DNA of 64,000 bases, taken from NCBI GenBank assembly GCA_003697105.1, contig RFFQ01000012.1, forward strand, positions 1 to 64,000. The letters are read 5' to 3'. The position numbers and the translations under genes were made by a program. How positions within the stretch are numbered: the first letter of the stretch is position 1; every line of letters begins with the position of its first letter. Shown one piece after another: positions 36,013 through 45,301 of the stretch. The notes below the pieces were generated by a model. That model had not been told where the DNA came from. It saw only the letters and a list, made by a program, of their open reading frames with translations, and did no database searches. The stretch comes from Gemmatimonadota bacterium (GTDB taxonomy: Bacteria > 4572-55 > J002).

Positions 36013-36828
36013 ATGCGTAACTTTCTCTTAAAACGTCAAATTCTGTTCTTTTTAAGTCTGATGTTAGTCCTCGTCGCGTGCGCAACCGTACCCATCACCG
36101 GGCGGCACCAATTAACCCTGATACCCGCGGCGCAAATCAATGCCATGAGCTTTCAGAACTACCAACAGGTATTGGCAGAAAGCCATGTAATCACCGATAC
36201 GCCGGAAGCGCAAATGGTTAAAAGTGTCGGGCAACGGATTCAAGGCGCCGTAGAACGTTACTTTGCCGAACATGGCATGTCCGATCAACTGAGTGGCTAC
36301 GCATGGGAATTTAACCTTATTGAGGACGATCAGGTCAATGCCTGGTGTATGCCGGGGGGTAAAGTGGCAGTTTATACCGGAATTTTACCGATTACCCAAA
36401 CCGAAGAAGGTTTGGCAGTCGTAATGGGGCACGAAATCGCCCATGCCATTGCCAATCATGGCAACGAACGGATGAGTCAGGGGCTATTACAGCAGTTTGG
36501 GGGACTCGCCCTTGCCGAATATCTAAAAGATAAACCAGAAACCACCCAAGCCCTGTTTTTGGGAGCGTATGGGATCGGTACCACCGTCGGGTTAATGCTC
36601 CCTTTTAGCCGCAAGCAAGAAGCCGAAGCCGATCACCTTGGCTTGATTTTTATGGCAATGGCAGGTTATAACCCGGAAGTCGCCGTTGACTTTTGGGCAC
36701 GAATGGCAGATACAAAAGGCGGAGCCGCACCACCAGAGTTCCTAAGCACTCACCCTTCGGACCAAACCCGCATCAACCATTTACGCCAATTGATCCCTGA
36801 AGCAATGGAATATTACCAACCCCGTTGA
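36013..36828 (+). CDS. M48-family metalloprotease lipoprotein (LoiP/BepA/OMA1-like)
   Basis: From ATG 36013 (AGGAGA 6 bases upstream) the product has 271 residues. It has a lipoprotein signal (SLMLVLVAC), the conserved ATVPITGRHQLTLIP stretch, the zinc-binding helix MGHEIAHAIANHGNE (HExxH at about residues 140-144) and the third ligand Glu in RKQEAEADHLG near residue 205. The late LSTHPSDQTRI motif of the M48B/C quality-control proteases is also present. Members degrade misfolded outer-membrane proteins in the periplasm. It is next to rseP, fitting a joint envelope-proteolysis role (inference). Confidence 0.92.
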   Translation: MRNFLLKRQILFFLSLMLVLVACATVPITGRHQLTLIPAAQINAMSFQNYQQVLAESHVITDTPEAQMVKSVGQRIQGAVERYFAEHGMSDQLSGYAWEFNLIEDDQVNAWCMPGGKVAVYTGILPITQTEEGLAVVMGHEIAHAIANHGNERMSQGLLQQFGGLALAEYLKDKPETTQALFLGAYGIGTTVGLMLPFSRKQEAEADHLGLIFMAMAGYNPEVAVDFWARMADTKGGAAPPEFLSTHPSDQTRINHLRQLIPEAMEYYQPR

Positions 36829-36860
36829 TTACCAAACTTCCCCATACATTACAACATACC

Positions 36861-36893
36861 AACCGCTACTTACGTCTTGAGTAGCGGTTTTTT
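36861..36893 (+). terminator. Intrinsic terminator of the M48 gene
   Basis: AACCGCTACT (36861-36870) pairs with AGTAGCGGTT (36880-36889), a perfect 10-bp stem followed by a T run. Confidence 0.9.
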
Positions 36894-36895
36894 AA

Positions 36896-36948
36896 TTGAC
36901 AAACTCCGCGCTATATGTTATATAAGCCAAACTTTATTATTAGTAATA
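36896..36948 (+). promoter_or_regulatory. Promoter of the IsdG-like gene with a possible overlapping operator
   Basis: TTGACA (36896-36901) and TATATA (36919-36924) are spaced by 17 bases. Just downstream, TATTA-TTAG-TAATA (36935-36948) is a perfect-armed palindrome placed about where a repressor would block the start of transcription. The regulator is unknown; an iron- or heme-responsive repressor would fit the gene (inference). Confidence 0.55.
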
Positions 36949-36986
36949 TAACTATAATCTTACTATTAAAACATAAGGAGGTCCCC

Positions 36987-37334
36987 ATGACAAAATCCCC
37001 CCCAGCCAAGTGCAATGTCGTCACAATTAATTACATCCATTGTCAAGCACATTATCGCCAGAGATTTGAGGAATTATTTGCCACCCGGGCTCATGCCATT
37101 GACCGGGTCCCGGGCTTCATCGAGATGCACGTCTTACGACCCAAAGATATGGAAAGTGATTATCTGATCGTCAGTTTTTGGGAAAACGAGGCGGCATTTC
37201 AATCCTGGACAACATCTCCCGAATTTATCGAGGGACACAAACGCGGTTTTGAGGATATACGGCAAGCAAAAGAGCGGGGTGAAGAACCTCCTATGACATC
37301 GGATTTTAAAATATACGAGGTCATCGCCCGGTGA
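36987..37334 (+). CDS. Antibiotic biosynthesis monooxygenase-fold protein, IsdG-like heme-degrading candidate
   Basis: The 115-residue dimeric alpha+beta-barrel (ABM) domain protein shows VVTINYIHC, GFIEMHVLRPKDMESDYLIVSFW and FQSWTTSPEFIEGHKRG. Asn15, Trp74 and His84 match the spacing of the Asn-Trp-His triad of IsdG/IsdI heme oxygenases (Asn7/Trp67/His77), which makes heme degradation plausible. The last 30 residues (RQAKERGEEPPMTSDFKIYEV) are typical for the bacterial HmoB/IsdG-like group. AAGGAGG lies 5 bases before ATG 36987; the upstream in-frame ATG at 36915 lies in the promoter zone. A 44-codon membrane gene overlaps its stop. Confidence 0.85.
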   Translation: MTKSPPAKCNVVTINYIHCQAHYRQRFEELFATRAHAIDRVPGFIEMHVLRPKDMESDYLIVSFWENEAAFQSWTTSPEFIEGHKRGFEDIRQAKERGEEPPMTSDFKIYEVIAR

Positions 37335-37465
37335 ACTGGAAAAAGATCACATCCAAAAGAATAATCAAGCGCATTGCGGCCACCGGATTCTGGTTTTTCT
37401 TCCTGAAAGGCATTCTCTGGCTGTGTTTACCGGCATTAATGGCTCTGACCGCCTGGCTCCGGTAA
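37331..37465 (+). CDS. 44-residue membrane miniprotein translationally coupled to the IsdG-like gene
   Basis: GTG 37331 overlaps the IsdG-like stop codon (GTGA), a classic coupling arrangement. The product is NWKKITSKRIIKRIAA followed by a single hydrophobic helix (TGFWFFFLKGILWLCLPALM) and ends TAWLR. It has seven Lys/Arg before the helix, so the N-terminus should stay in the cytoplasm. I do not recognise a family; short basic single-helix proteins like this are common and often unannotated. Confidence 0.5.
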   Translation: MNWKKITSKRIIKRIAATGFWFFFLKGILWLCLPALMALTAWLR

Positions 37466-37496
37466 GTGCCGCTATGCCCAGTGTCGCATTTTCTTG

Positions 37497-37525
37497 TTGA
37501 TAGCTGACTCCATTCATGCTAATAT
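37497..37525 (+). promoter_or_regulatory. Sigma70-type promoter of the surface-protein block
   Basis: TTGATA (37497-37502) and TAATAT (37520-37525) are separated by exactly 17 bases, about 50 bases before the start of the 954-residue secreted protein. Confidence 0.7.
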
Positions 37526-37576
37526 ACGTTTCAATTTGAGGTCGATCTCTCTATCATTACACTATAGGATTAGAAA

Positions 37577-40441
37577 ATGCGAGCTTTATTCATCGTGTTA
37601 CTCGGGCTAAGTTTGGTATCCTCTGGTCAAGCGGAGGATTTGAAATCTATCTACCAATCGTTGAACCGTCACGACCCTCAAGCACCGGTCAGTGTACGGG
37701 ATGATTACCTTCGTGCCAGCGGGCAAGCGGTCGGGATTCAGGATCGGGGGCGGGTGCAGAATGTCTTCAGCAACTTCGGTATTCTTTCCAACTTGCATTT
37801 GTTCACACCGGCAGTACACTTCCCCAATACGGATGTGTTCGTCCAACAATATTCGGCGGGCGTCAACTTCTTGGTGGGCGTAAAGGGAGATGTCATTAGT
37901 TCGGTCTTTAATCCACAGGATTTTGTGCGCAATTACGAGTGGCAACCTGCCAGCCGGAATCTCTTTTCCGGGGATCGCACGGCTTCCGACGGCACACCCC
38001 TCTTGGCATCCAGTGACGATGAACTCACCTGGCCCCGCGATGCCTCGGATCAGCCATTTTGGCCCGGTCGTTACCGTTTAGATGAAGAAGGCACTCCGGT
38101 AGCAGGTGAATTCGTCTCCGAACGAGATATTTACGCGGTCTTCACCGATCAGGGCAATGAACGCGGCAGTTACGGATTAGAAGTGGAATTAACGGCGTAC
38201 TCCTTCAATCGCCCCATTTTAGAGGATGCCCTCATCTTTGATTTTTATATCCACAACCGCAGTGATACTGACCTAGATAGTGTCGTCATCGGCTATTTGG
38301 TTGATCTCAAACCGGACTATGATTTTAAAGATATTTTGTTCGATTACCGTCACCTCCCCAATCACCTGATTTACGAACAAGATTTTAATCAGACCCCAGA
38401 TGGAAATTGGGAGGAGGTCGCCTTAGTCGGGTTTGGAACATTGCCCACCCCGCAGACCGTCTCGACCCGGATTCAGAATTTTCATTATTTTGATGATGTG
38501 AGCGAACCGGCAGATGATGGTCTGCTCTGGCGATTGATGACCAGTGACCGGGCATCCCTTCCGGATAGTATCGCCGCCAAATACTTCCACGGTGAGGATG
38601 TGAAGTACGATGATACCTCGCTTTCGCCTCTGCTTGACCCAAGCGGCAATGGAGAAGGCACCGATGTGACCTTCATCGTTTCGAGTGGTCTGCTCTCCAT
38701 TGCGGCGGGGGATTCGGTGCGCTCCACAGTGGTGATTCTACTGGCAGAAACCGCCAACCAGATGATCGACCATTTCGAGTTTTTACGGGAACGTGCCCGG
38801 GACGACTTCCGGAGTTCTACCGCGCCACCGGTGCCGGCACTTTATGGTGTCGCCGGAGATGGGCGGGTCACTCTAACGTGGGACCGTGTGGCGGAATCCG
38901 CCATTGATCCCCTAACGGAACAAGCGGATTTTGAAGGCTACCGGCTCTATCGCTCCACCGACCAAGGCACAACGTGGGGAGAACCCGTGACCAATTCCCG
39001 CGGGCGGGTTATTGACTATGTACCCTTAGCCCAATTTGACCTCGATAACGAGGTGTTTGGCACCGATCCGGTGTCTGGGTTGTATTTGGGCAACAATTCC
39101 GGATTGACCCATGTGTTCATCGACTCCACGGTGGTCAACGGCATTGAATATTGGTACACCCTCACCGCCTACGATAACGGTTTGGAGAACGTGCCGGAAG
39201 GGAGTCTTAGCAGTCCACGGGGTGTTTTTCCGCAAAATGAAAAGCAAATTATCGCCGTCACACCGGGGGGATTAGCATCGGATATCCGGTTTGTACCGGT
39301 CAATAATAGTCAACCCCTCGAACCACTTGGCGGAATCTGTGATGGAACGGTAATCATTGAGGTGGTCGATCCGGCGGCACTGCTAGACCAGCAGTACACC
39401 CTCACGTTTGACATTATCGATGACACCACAACGGTATTTAATCTGATTGCCATGCCCAACGATACCCTCCTCAAGCACTATCCCGTGCTGGAATCCCCAA
39501 CGGATTTTGTGCCCATCATCAATGGGTTTCGCCCGATTGTAATCGATACCGAATTTGGGGTGATTTCCGCCGAATGGACCTACGTACACCATGAGCAAAC
39601 CACCTTTGATTGGTGGTTTGAACAGCGCACCAACTCCAATGAGGAACTGGGTCCGGTGATGTACGGTTACCATAACTATCGCATCACGGTGGGCGACGAA
39701 ACCACCGGTGAAATGCTCCCTGCCGCTTCCGGCATTGACGGATTGCTTTGTGAAGCGCATGTGTACGAAACCGTTTGGATTCCCCTCCGGGTGGAAGCCT
39801 TTTTAACAGAAGAGGAGATGACCGATGTAACATCCTATTGCGGGCTGTTGGATTTGCGCTATTATTTCCCCCAATCGTCGGTACTGAGTCCCCAAGGTTG
39901 GGATTTGATCCCCGGTGGAAAAGCGTACAACCCCACCGCTTTAGCGGATCAATGGGCAGACCGGATCGTCCTGAAAAATGGACCCACCTGCGAAGATGAT
40001 GAATTTTGGATGGGGACACAGCACCCGCCAGAAGAATTGGGAGGCATCCCGCCATCCCCGGGCGACCAGTTCACGATTATCACTGCAAAGCCCTTCCGGG
40101 AGACGGTGTATTACCAATTTGAAACCCAAAAAGCCCGCCCAACAGAATCCGGCGGCGAACCATTGAGTGCCATCAAAGTGGTACCAAACCCGTACATCGT
40201 CTCGTCAGATTTGGCAAATAACGGCATCATGTTTACCCATCTGCCATCAAAATGTACAATTCATATCTTTACGGTCGCCGGTGATAAAGTCACCCAAATC
40301 GATCATCAAAGCCAATCAGATACCGCCTATTGGGATTTGCGGAATTCCAGCGGGCGAGAGGTGGCATACGGCTTGTATGTGTACGTGGTGGAAACACCGC
40401 AACATGGCACCTATACGGGTAAATTTTACATTATTCGCTAG
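37577..40441 (+). CDS. Large secreted protein with fibronectin-like domain and C-terminal sorting domain
   Basis: The 954-residue protein has a signal peptide (ALFIVLLGLSLVSSGQA). A beta-rich N-terminal region of about 400 residues follows (YEVELTAYSFNRPILEDALIF-like stretches), then a fibronectin type III domain near 415-530 (GVAGDGRVTLTWDRVAESAIDP; YWYTLTAYDNG). The C-terminus, IKVVPNPYIVSSD to YGLYVYVVE, is a FlgD-Ig/Por-type sorting domain of about 85 residues, marking export by a type IX-like system and surface or extracellular placement. No catalytic motif was recognised. Proteins with this layout are abundant in Calditrichota/KSB1-like genomes. It heads the plus-strand secretome block. 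Confidence 0.75.
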   Translation: MRALFIVLLGLSLVSSGQAEDLKSIYQSLNRHDPQAPVSVRDDYLRASGQAVGIQDRGRVQNVFSNFGILSNLHLFTPAVHFPNTDVFVQQYSAGVNFLVGVKGDVISSVFNPQDFVRNYEWQPASRNLFSGDRTASDGTPLLASSDDELTWPRDASDQPFWPGRYRLDEEGTPVAGEFVSERDIYAVFTDQGNERGSYGLEVELTAYSFNRPILEDALIFDFYIHNRSDTDLDSVVIGYLVDLKPDYDFKDILFDYRHLPNHLIYEQDFNQTPDGNWEEVALVGFGTLPTPQTVSTRIQNFHYFDDVSEPADDGLLWRLMTSDRASLPDSIAAKYFHGEDVKYDDTSLSPLLDPSGNGEGTDVTFIVSSGLLSIAAGDSVRSTVVILLAETANQMIDHFEFLRERARDDFRSSTAPPVPALYGVAGDGRVTLTWDRVAESAIDPLTEQADFEGYRLYRSTDQGTTWGEPVTNSRGRVIDYVPLAQFDLDNEVFGTDPVSGLYLGNNSGLTHVFIDSTVVNGIEYWYTLTAYDNGLENVPEGSLSSPRGVFPQNEKQIIAVTPGGLASDIRFVPVNNSQPLEPLGGICDGTVIIEVVDPAALLDQQYTLTFDIIDDTTTVFNLIAMPNDTLLKHYPVLESPTDFVPIINGFRPIVIDTEFGVISAEWTYVHHEQTTFDWWFEQRTNSNEELGPVMYGYHNYRITVGDETTGEMLPAASGIDGLLCEAHVYETVWIPLRVEAFLTEEEMTDVTSYCGLLDLRYYFPQSSVLSPQGWDLIPGGKAYNPTALADQWADRIVLKNGPTCEDDEFWMGTQHPPEELGGIPPSPGDQFTIITAKPFRETVYYQFETQKARPTESGGEPLSAIKVVPNPYIVSSDLANNGIMFTHLPSKCTIHIFTVAGDKVTQIDHQSQSDTAYWDLRNSSGREVAYGLYVYVVETPQHGTYTGKFYIIR

Positions 40442-40478
40442 CGTCATGGGGATTTAATCGACAATTACATCGATTTTT

Positions 40479-40515
40479 GTTTCATTCTGAAACCAAAAAG
40501 ATTTCAAAATGAAAC
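40479..40515 (+). other. Intergenic hairpin without T tract
   Basis: GTTTCATTCTGAAA (40479-40492) pairs with TTTCAAAATGAAAC (40502-40515), 13 of 14 positions. No T run follows, so it may be an RNA-stability hairpin or weak terminator between the two secreted-protein genes. Confidence 0.45.
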
Positions 40516-40575
40516 TTCACCTGGGCCGCACATTTATTCATATTCACCATTTATTTGCAGGAGGGAAATACTGTT

Positions 40576-41601
40576 ATGCGTTATTTTGCGATTCTTTTCG
40601 GTGTCATTACCGCGCTTGTCATCATGCCAGTGGCGCAGGCACAAGAGGTACTCTATGAGGATCACTTCGGCGAACCCGGGGGCGATTGTGAAACCCAAAT
40701 TGAGTGGGGGTCAGTCATTGGGGGAAATACCGTACAACCCTTTTTCTTTGCCGATCAAACCCCAGATGGGGAATTCTGCGCCGGAGAATTAACAACGGTC
40801 GATGCCAACGGTGGTATTGTCATTAGTGGAGGTGGTGAACCAACGTTGGAGGACTATCGGGTGGAAGCATGGGTTTACACCATTGTGGATGCCGGTACCA
40901 CCGCCCCCAATAACGGGATTGTCGCCCGCGCGCGTTATGATGACGTTACGGAAAACCTGTACGGATACATTTTATGCTCGGATTTTGATCAAAATACGGA
41001 TAATAATGCCCCCCGCATCCGGTTGCTTCTCTATAATGGGGTGGTCTTCCCCAGCACCATTGCCCAATGGAGTGGCGATGATATTCCCGGCGGCGCCCCC
41101 ACCGAATCTGGCTGGCACAAATTCACATTGCAAGTAGAAGGGGATCAACTTTGGGCGTGGTATGACGATGAATTGCTTGCCGGTTGCCCTTATACCGATA
41201 GCTCGCTTTCGCAAGGGTTGTTTGGCGTTTACGCATTTGATTTCATGCAGATGAATGCCACCTATGTGGACGATTACATTGTGACCGAACCGTTCCAAAC
41301 GGGGGTAACGGTGGAAGCGGCTAGCATCCAAACCCCGGCAAATAGCGTGCTGTACCAAAATTACCCGAACCCATTTAATCCCCGCACCACCATCCGCTAC
41401 CAAATCCACCAAGCAATGCCCGTGCAATTGACCGTTTACAATACGCAGGGTCACGTGGTGCAAGCATTAGTGGATCAAATGCAGTCTGCCGGAACCTATA
41501 CGGTCGAGTGGAACGCGGAAAACCTGACCAGCGGTACCTATATTTACCAGCTAAAAACGCCGGCACAGGTGGAACAGCGGGAAATGATCCTGCTCAAATA
41601 A
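40576..41601 (+). CDS. Secreted lectin-like protein with NPFNP-type sorting domain
   Basis: The 341-residue product from ATG 40576 has a signal peptide (YFAILFGVITALVIMPVAQAQ). A beta-jelly-roll domain spans about 25-245 (DYRVEAWVYTIVDAGTTAPNN, ESGWHKFTLQVEGDQLWAWYDDELLAG), as in LamG or DUF1080-type carbohydrate-binding folds. The C-terminal sorting domain opens with YQNYPNPFNPRTTIRYQI and ends LTSGTYIYQLKT. It should be exported through the type IX-like route. The ligand is probably carbohydrate by fold, which is weak evidence. A strong terminator follows. Confidence 0.8.
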   Translation: MRYFAILFGVITALVIMPVAQAQEVLYEDHFGEPGGDCETQIEWGSVIGGNTVQPFFFADQTPDGEFCAGELTTVDANGGIVISGGGEPTLEDYRVEAWVYTIVDAGTTAPNNGIVARARYDDVTENLYGYILCSDFDQNTDNNAPRIRLLLYNGVVFPSTIAQWSGDDIPGGAPTESGWHKFTLQVEGDQLWAWYDDELLAGCPYTDSSLSQGLFGVYAFDFMQMNATYVDDYIVTEPFQTGVTVEAASIQTPANSVLYQNYPNPFNPRTTIRYQIHQAMPVQLTVYNTQGHVVQALVDQMQSAGTYTVEWNAENLTSGTYIYQLKTPAQVEQREMILLK

Positions 41602-41627
41602 CCTCCAAACTTTGCCGTTGAAATTGA

Positions 41628-41677
41628 AATGGGTAGTGGTTATAATGGCATCAATCACTACCCATTCTTTTTATTTT
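41628..41677 (+). terminator. Intrinsic terminator
   Basis: AATGGGTAGTG (41628-41638) and CACTACCCATT (41656-41666) form an 11-bp stem followed by CTTTTTATTTT. It separates the sorting-domain proteins from the TonB receptor. Confidence 0.85.
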
Positions 41678-41694
41678 AGTCGGGTTATATCAAA

Positions 41695-44280
41695 ATGAAA
41701 AAGTTATATTGTATGGTACTCTTATGCATCTTTTCGAGCGCCGCATGGGCGGGAACTGTCGGTAAAATTGCCGGCACGATCCTAGACAAAGAATCTGGGA
41801 AGCCGTTATCAGTCGTATCTGTGCAGGCATTACAAGACCATCGCACTGTCGGGCAGGCGATCAGTGATGAAAACGGCAATTATTATATTTTGAATCTTCC
41901 CCCCGGCACATATACGTTACAATTTCAACGGATCGGCTACCAATTCTATCGTGTGGACGGGCTAACCGTCAACGCGGGACGAACCACCCAGCTCAATGCC
42001 ACCCTATACAGTGAAGCCTTACCAATGGAAACAGTGGATGTACGCGGTGAACGAGAATTGGTCACCCGTGATCTCACGGCTTCCCGCTCCATTGTGACCC
42101 GCCAACAGTTGGAAGACATTCCTCTGGCAGATTTCAAGGATATTTTGGAAGTACAAGCAGGCATTTCCACGGATCAAAGCGGTGAAATCCACTTACGCGG
42201 GGGGCGCACCGATGAAATTGCCTTTTTTGTGGATGGGGTCCGGGTTGAAAATCCATTTTCCGGTGGATTTGATGGTATTTTCAGCAATGATGCCATCCAA
42301 GAATTGCAAGTCCTCAGTGGAACGTTCAATGCGGAATATGGTGACGCGCAATCTGGCGTGGTCAATATCGTTACGCGCGAGGGAGGCTCCCGGTTACACG
42401 GAAAGATTGAAATTACATCTGGAGCACTCAATGCCAGCCCCTACCGCAAACCCAACGCGCTGACGACAGATAAAAATCCATTTGATCCGGAAAATAACCC
42501 GCTGGTGTACCAAGAACAGGATGCCCTCGACCAACTGAAGCCGCTGATCCCCGCCGAAGGGGAGATTGAGGGATACCTCAGCGGGCGCATTCCCCAATTG
42601 CCGGAAGTCAATTTTTTCATTTCCACCCGCTATCTGAATGAAAACTCCCAATTACCGCATGGTTACAATCTGGAACGCAACACTTTCGGAAAATTGACCT
42701 TCCGCTATGCCAATTTCAAATGGTCGCCATTCGTGGATGTGAGTAACCGCCAATACCAACCTTACCGGCACAGCTACAAATACGCCCCGGAGCGGCAAAA
42801 TCAACGGGAAAAAGATCGAACCCGAATCGGGTTGAATATGACCCACACGGTCAGTCCAAGCCTATTTTACCAGCTCAACATCGCGCAGACAACCCAAACA
42901 GAGGATGCGTTTGTCCCGGGCCAGCCCCGGGATGAACTCGACCTACCCAGTTACGACCCAGAGTTTGAGTTTGTGATTGATGGCGCCGACCTTATGTGGG
43001 CAACGGAACTAAAAACAGTACTGTTCAAGGGAGATGTTACCGCCCAAGTCACCCCGAGGCACCAGCTCAAATGGGGGGCAGAACTACAACATCATTCGAT
43101 TCAATATGCCGGCATTCGCCCTTTAGGTACGTTTGCCCGCTCCTTTTATCGCAATGAATATCTCCAAAAACCGCTGGAAGGTGCCGTGTATGCGCAGGAT
43201 AAAATCGAATTAAACTACATGGTCGCCAATATCGGGCTGCGGTTGGATTTTCTGGATACAAATACCCCTGCATTAGCAGACCCCAGTGATGTCACATCCG
43301 GTATCATTGATGCCGAAACAAAAATCCAGTTGAGTCCCCGGATCGGGCTAGCCGTTCCGGTTAGCGAAGCCACCGTGGTACATTTTTCCTACGGGCATTT
43401 TTTCCAAAATCCAGAATATCAGGATATGTTCCAAAGCCTCGACATCATCCGCAACCCAGCACCACTGGACACATTAGCGCAAGTATTCATGGGTAACCCC
43501 AATGCCGATCCCCAGAAGACGGTCGCTTTTGAAGCCGGAATTCAACATCAATTTCATACGGATTGGCTAATTCATGCCACAGCGTTTTACCGGGATATTA
43601 CCGATCTGCTGGGGGGTACCGGCAGTGTGCGCACCTATCAGGATGGAGCGCAAATCAGCTACGCTTACATGGATAACGTGGATTTTGCCAATGTCAAAGG
43701 CATTGAATTCACGCTGGCACGCACGGGTAACCGGTATATTAACGGGCAGTTGGCATATACTCTGATGTACGCCAAGGGTAACAATGCGACACCGGAATCC
43801 GGCATTTACGAAGTCCTAACCGCCGATACCGTGACCACGTATCGCGATTATTATCTTTCATTTGATCGCCGTCACGATATTGCCGTATCGATTGATTTGA
43901 CCGTTCCACCGGATGAAGGATGGGGGGTACTTGATGATATATCCGTTAAAGTGATTGCTCAGGCGGCAAGCGGATTCCCCTACACGCCGGTCAGCCGTAT
44001 GGGATTTGATGAGGATGTTGAGCCGAATTCAGCGCGGCAGCCGTGGACAGCAACGGTTGATCTGCGGGCGCAAAAGCAAATCCAAGCCGCCCAAGCCACA
44101 CTCGCTTTCTTTTTGGAAGTAACCAACCTCTTTGACCGAATCAATCCCTTGTTTGTCAACCCACAAACGGGGCAATTGTGGGAGACCCCCCGGGAACTTG
44201 CCAATTATGACGCCGTGTACAATCCGGCATTGGCGGACCAGCGCCGGATCGTAAAGGCTGGGTTGAAAGTTGAGTTTTAA
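41695..44280 (+). CDS. TonB-dependent receptor with carboxypeptidase-regulatory N-domain
   Basis: The 861-residue outer-membrane protein has a signal peptide (LYCMVLLCIFSSAAWAG). A carboxypeptidase-regulatory-like domain (about 22-105; GTILDKESGKPLSVVSVQA, NYYILNLPPGTYTLQFQRIGY) is followed by a plug domain (about 115-225; DFKDILEVQAGIST, IHLRGGRTDEIAFFVDGVRVENP, FNAEYGDAQSGVVNIVTREGG). The barrel runs to the final strand RRIVKAGLKVEF. This is the SusC/Oar-like architecture. Neighbours are a PorV/PorQ-like barrel protein and a giant peptidase, so the substrate may be peptides (inference). Oar-type proteins can also serve in protein export or adhesion. Confidence 0.88.
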   Translation: MKKLYCMVLLCIFSSAAWAGTVGKIAGTILDKESGKPLSVVSVQALQDHRTVGQAISDENGNYYILNLPPGTYTLQFQRIGYQFYRVDGLTVNAGRTTQLNATLYSEALPMETVDVRGERELVTRDLTASRSIVTRQQLEDIPLADFKDILEVQAGISTDQSGEIHLRGGRTDEIAFFVDGVRVENPFSGGFDGIFSNDAIQELQVLSGTFNAEYGDAQSGVVNIVTREGGSRLHGKIEITSGALNASPYRKPNALTTDKNPFDPENNPLVYQEQDALDQLKPLIPAEGEIEGYLSGRIPQLPEVNFFISTRYLNENSQLPHGYNLERNTFGKLTFRYANFKWSPFVDVSNRQYQPYRHSYKYAPERQNQREKDRTRIGLNMTHTVSPSLFYQLNIAQTTQTEDAFVPGQPRDELDLPSYDPEFEFVIDGADLMWATELKTVLFKGDVTAQVTPRHQLKWGAELQHHSIQYAGIRPLGTFARSFYRNEYLQKPLEGAVYAQDKIELNYMVANIGLRLDFLDTNTPALADPSDVTSGIIDAETKIQLSPRIGLAVPVSEATVVHFSYGHFFQNPEYQDMFQSLDIIRNPAPLDTLAQVFMGNPNADPQKTVAFEAGIQHQFHTDWLIHATAFYRDITDLLGGTGSVRTYQDGAQISYAYMDNVDFANVKGIEFTLARTGNRYINGQLAYTLMYAKGNNATPESGIYEVLTADTVTTYRDYYLSFDRRHDIAVSIDLTVPPDEGWGVLDDISVKVIAQAASGFPYTPVSRMGFDEDVEPNSARQPWTATVDLRAQKQIQAAQATLAFFLEVTNLFDRINPLFVNPQTGQLWETPRELANYDAVYNPALADQRRIVKAGLKVEF

Positions 44281-44301
44281 TGCCCCGGATCAGGAGATAC
44301 T

Positions 44302-45273
44302 ATGAAAAAGTGGACCATCTTTAGCCTCATGCTGTTGTTTTCCGTTGCGACCGCAAATGCCGCTTCCAACACCGGCACGGTCGCGGCACAATTCCTAAAA
44401 ATCGGGGTTGGTGCGCAAGCCGCCGCAATGGGTGGCGCCACGACCGCCCACGTCAATGACCCCGCCGCACTGTATTGGAACGTGGGTGCATTAGCCCATC
44501 TCAACCAACCAGCATTGTACGGTGCCCATACGGAATGGTTCGCCGGTATTCAGCATGATTTTATTGGGCTGACGCTGCCAATCGGCGCAAATAACATCCT
44601 CGGTTTGAGCCTGATCGCTCTGACCACCGGGGACATTGAACAGACCACCCTCTCCCAACAAGATGGCACCGGCATTTTTTATGACGTAGCGGATATCGCC
44701 TTAGGAATTTCTGCCGCCCGGCAACTCACAGATCGCTTTTCCGTTGGTGTGACCGGTAAATACGTCCGGCAAACCGTCTGGAACGAAAGCGCCGCCACGT
44801 TTGCCTTTGATATTGGGGCATTGATGATCACCGATCTGCACGGGATGCGCTTGGGGATGCAATTTTCCAATCTGAGCGGCGACCTCAAACTGAACGGGTC
44901 GGATCTGCTGGCTGGTGACGGTACCCAACAGGTAACGGAATCGTACGCCTTGCCTGTGCGGTTTCAGTTTGGAATTGCCCTCGATGTGGTGGGGCACAAC
45001 ATGCCGGAAGCGCCACACCGGCTCACCGTAGCCATTGACGGCACTCATCCCGGGGACGGAGCAGAAACCCTGCATTTGGGGCTGGAGTACGCCCATAAAA
45101 CGTGGCTCTTTTTACGTTCTGGATATGTAATCAATCATGATACGGCAGATGTCTCGTTTGGCGGCGGGGTGCGCTGGAGTTTGGCGCAGACGCCGTTTCA
45201 ACTGGATTATGCCTACGCCGATTTGGGGCTGTTGGACGATGTCCAACGGGTGAGTCTGAAGTTGAATTTTTAA
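44302..45273 (+). CDS. PorV/PorQ-family outer-membrane barrel protein
   Basis: The 323-residue product has a signal peptide (WTIFSLMLLFSVATANA) and the family opening FLKIGVGAQAAAMGGATTAHVNDPAALYWNVGAL. A series of beta strands follows (YGAHTEWFAGIQHDFIGLTLP; LRSGYVINHD; FGGGVRWSLAQTPFQLDYAYADLG) to a C-terminal barrel strand. Members of this group include PorV and PorQ, which accompany type IX secretion in Bacteroidetes. Here it lies between a TonB receptor and a multidomain peptidase, 22 bases after the first, so it may help present or export the peptidase. Confidence 0.85.
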   Translation: MKKWTIFSLMLLFSVATANAASNTGTVAAQFLKIGVGAQAAAMGGATTAHVNDPAALYWNVGALAHLNQPALYGAHTEWFAGIQHDFIGLTLPIGANNILGLSLIALTTGDIEQTTLSQQDGTGIFYDVADIALGISAARQLTDRFSVGVTGKYVRQTVWNESAATFAFDIGALMITDLHGMRLGMQFSNLSGDLKLNGSDLLAGDGTQQVTESYALPVRFQFGIALDVVGHNMPEAPHRLTVAIDGTHPGDGAETLHLGLEYAHKTWLFLRSGYVINHDTADVSFGGGVRWSLAQTPFQLDYAYADLGLLDDVQRVSLKLNF

Positions 45274-45301
45274 TTAGGGTCTCTAAATTTGAGGTAATTC
45301 A

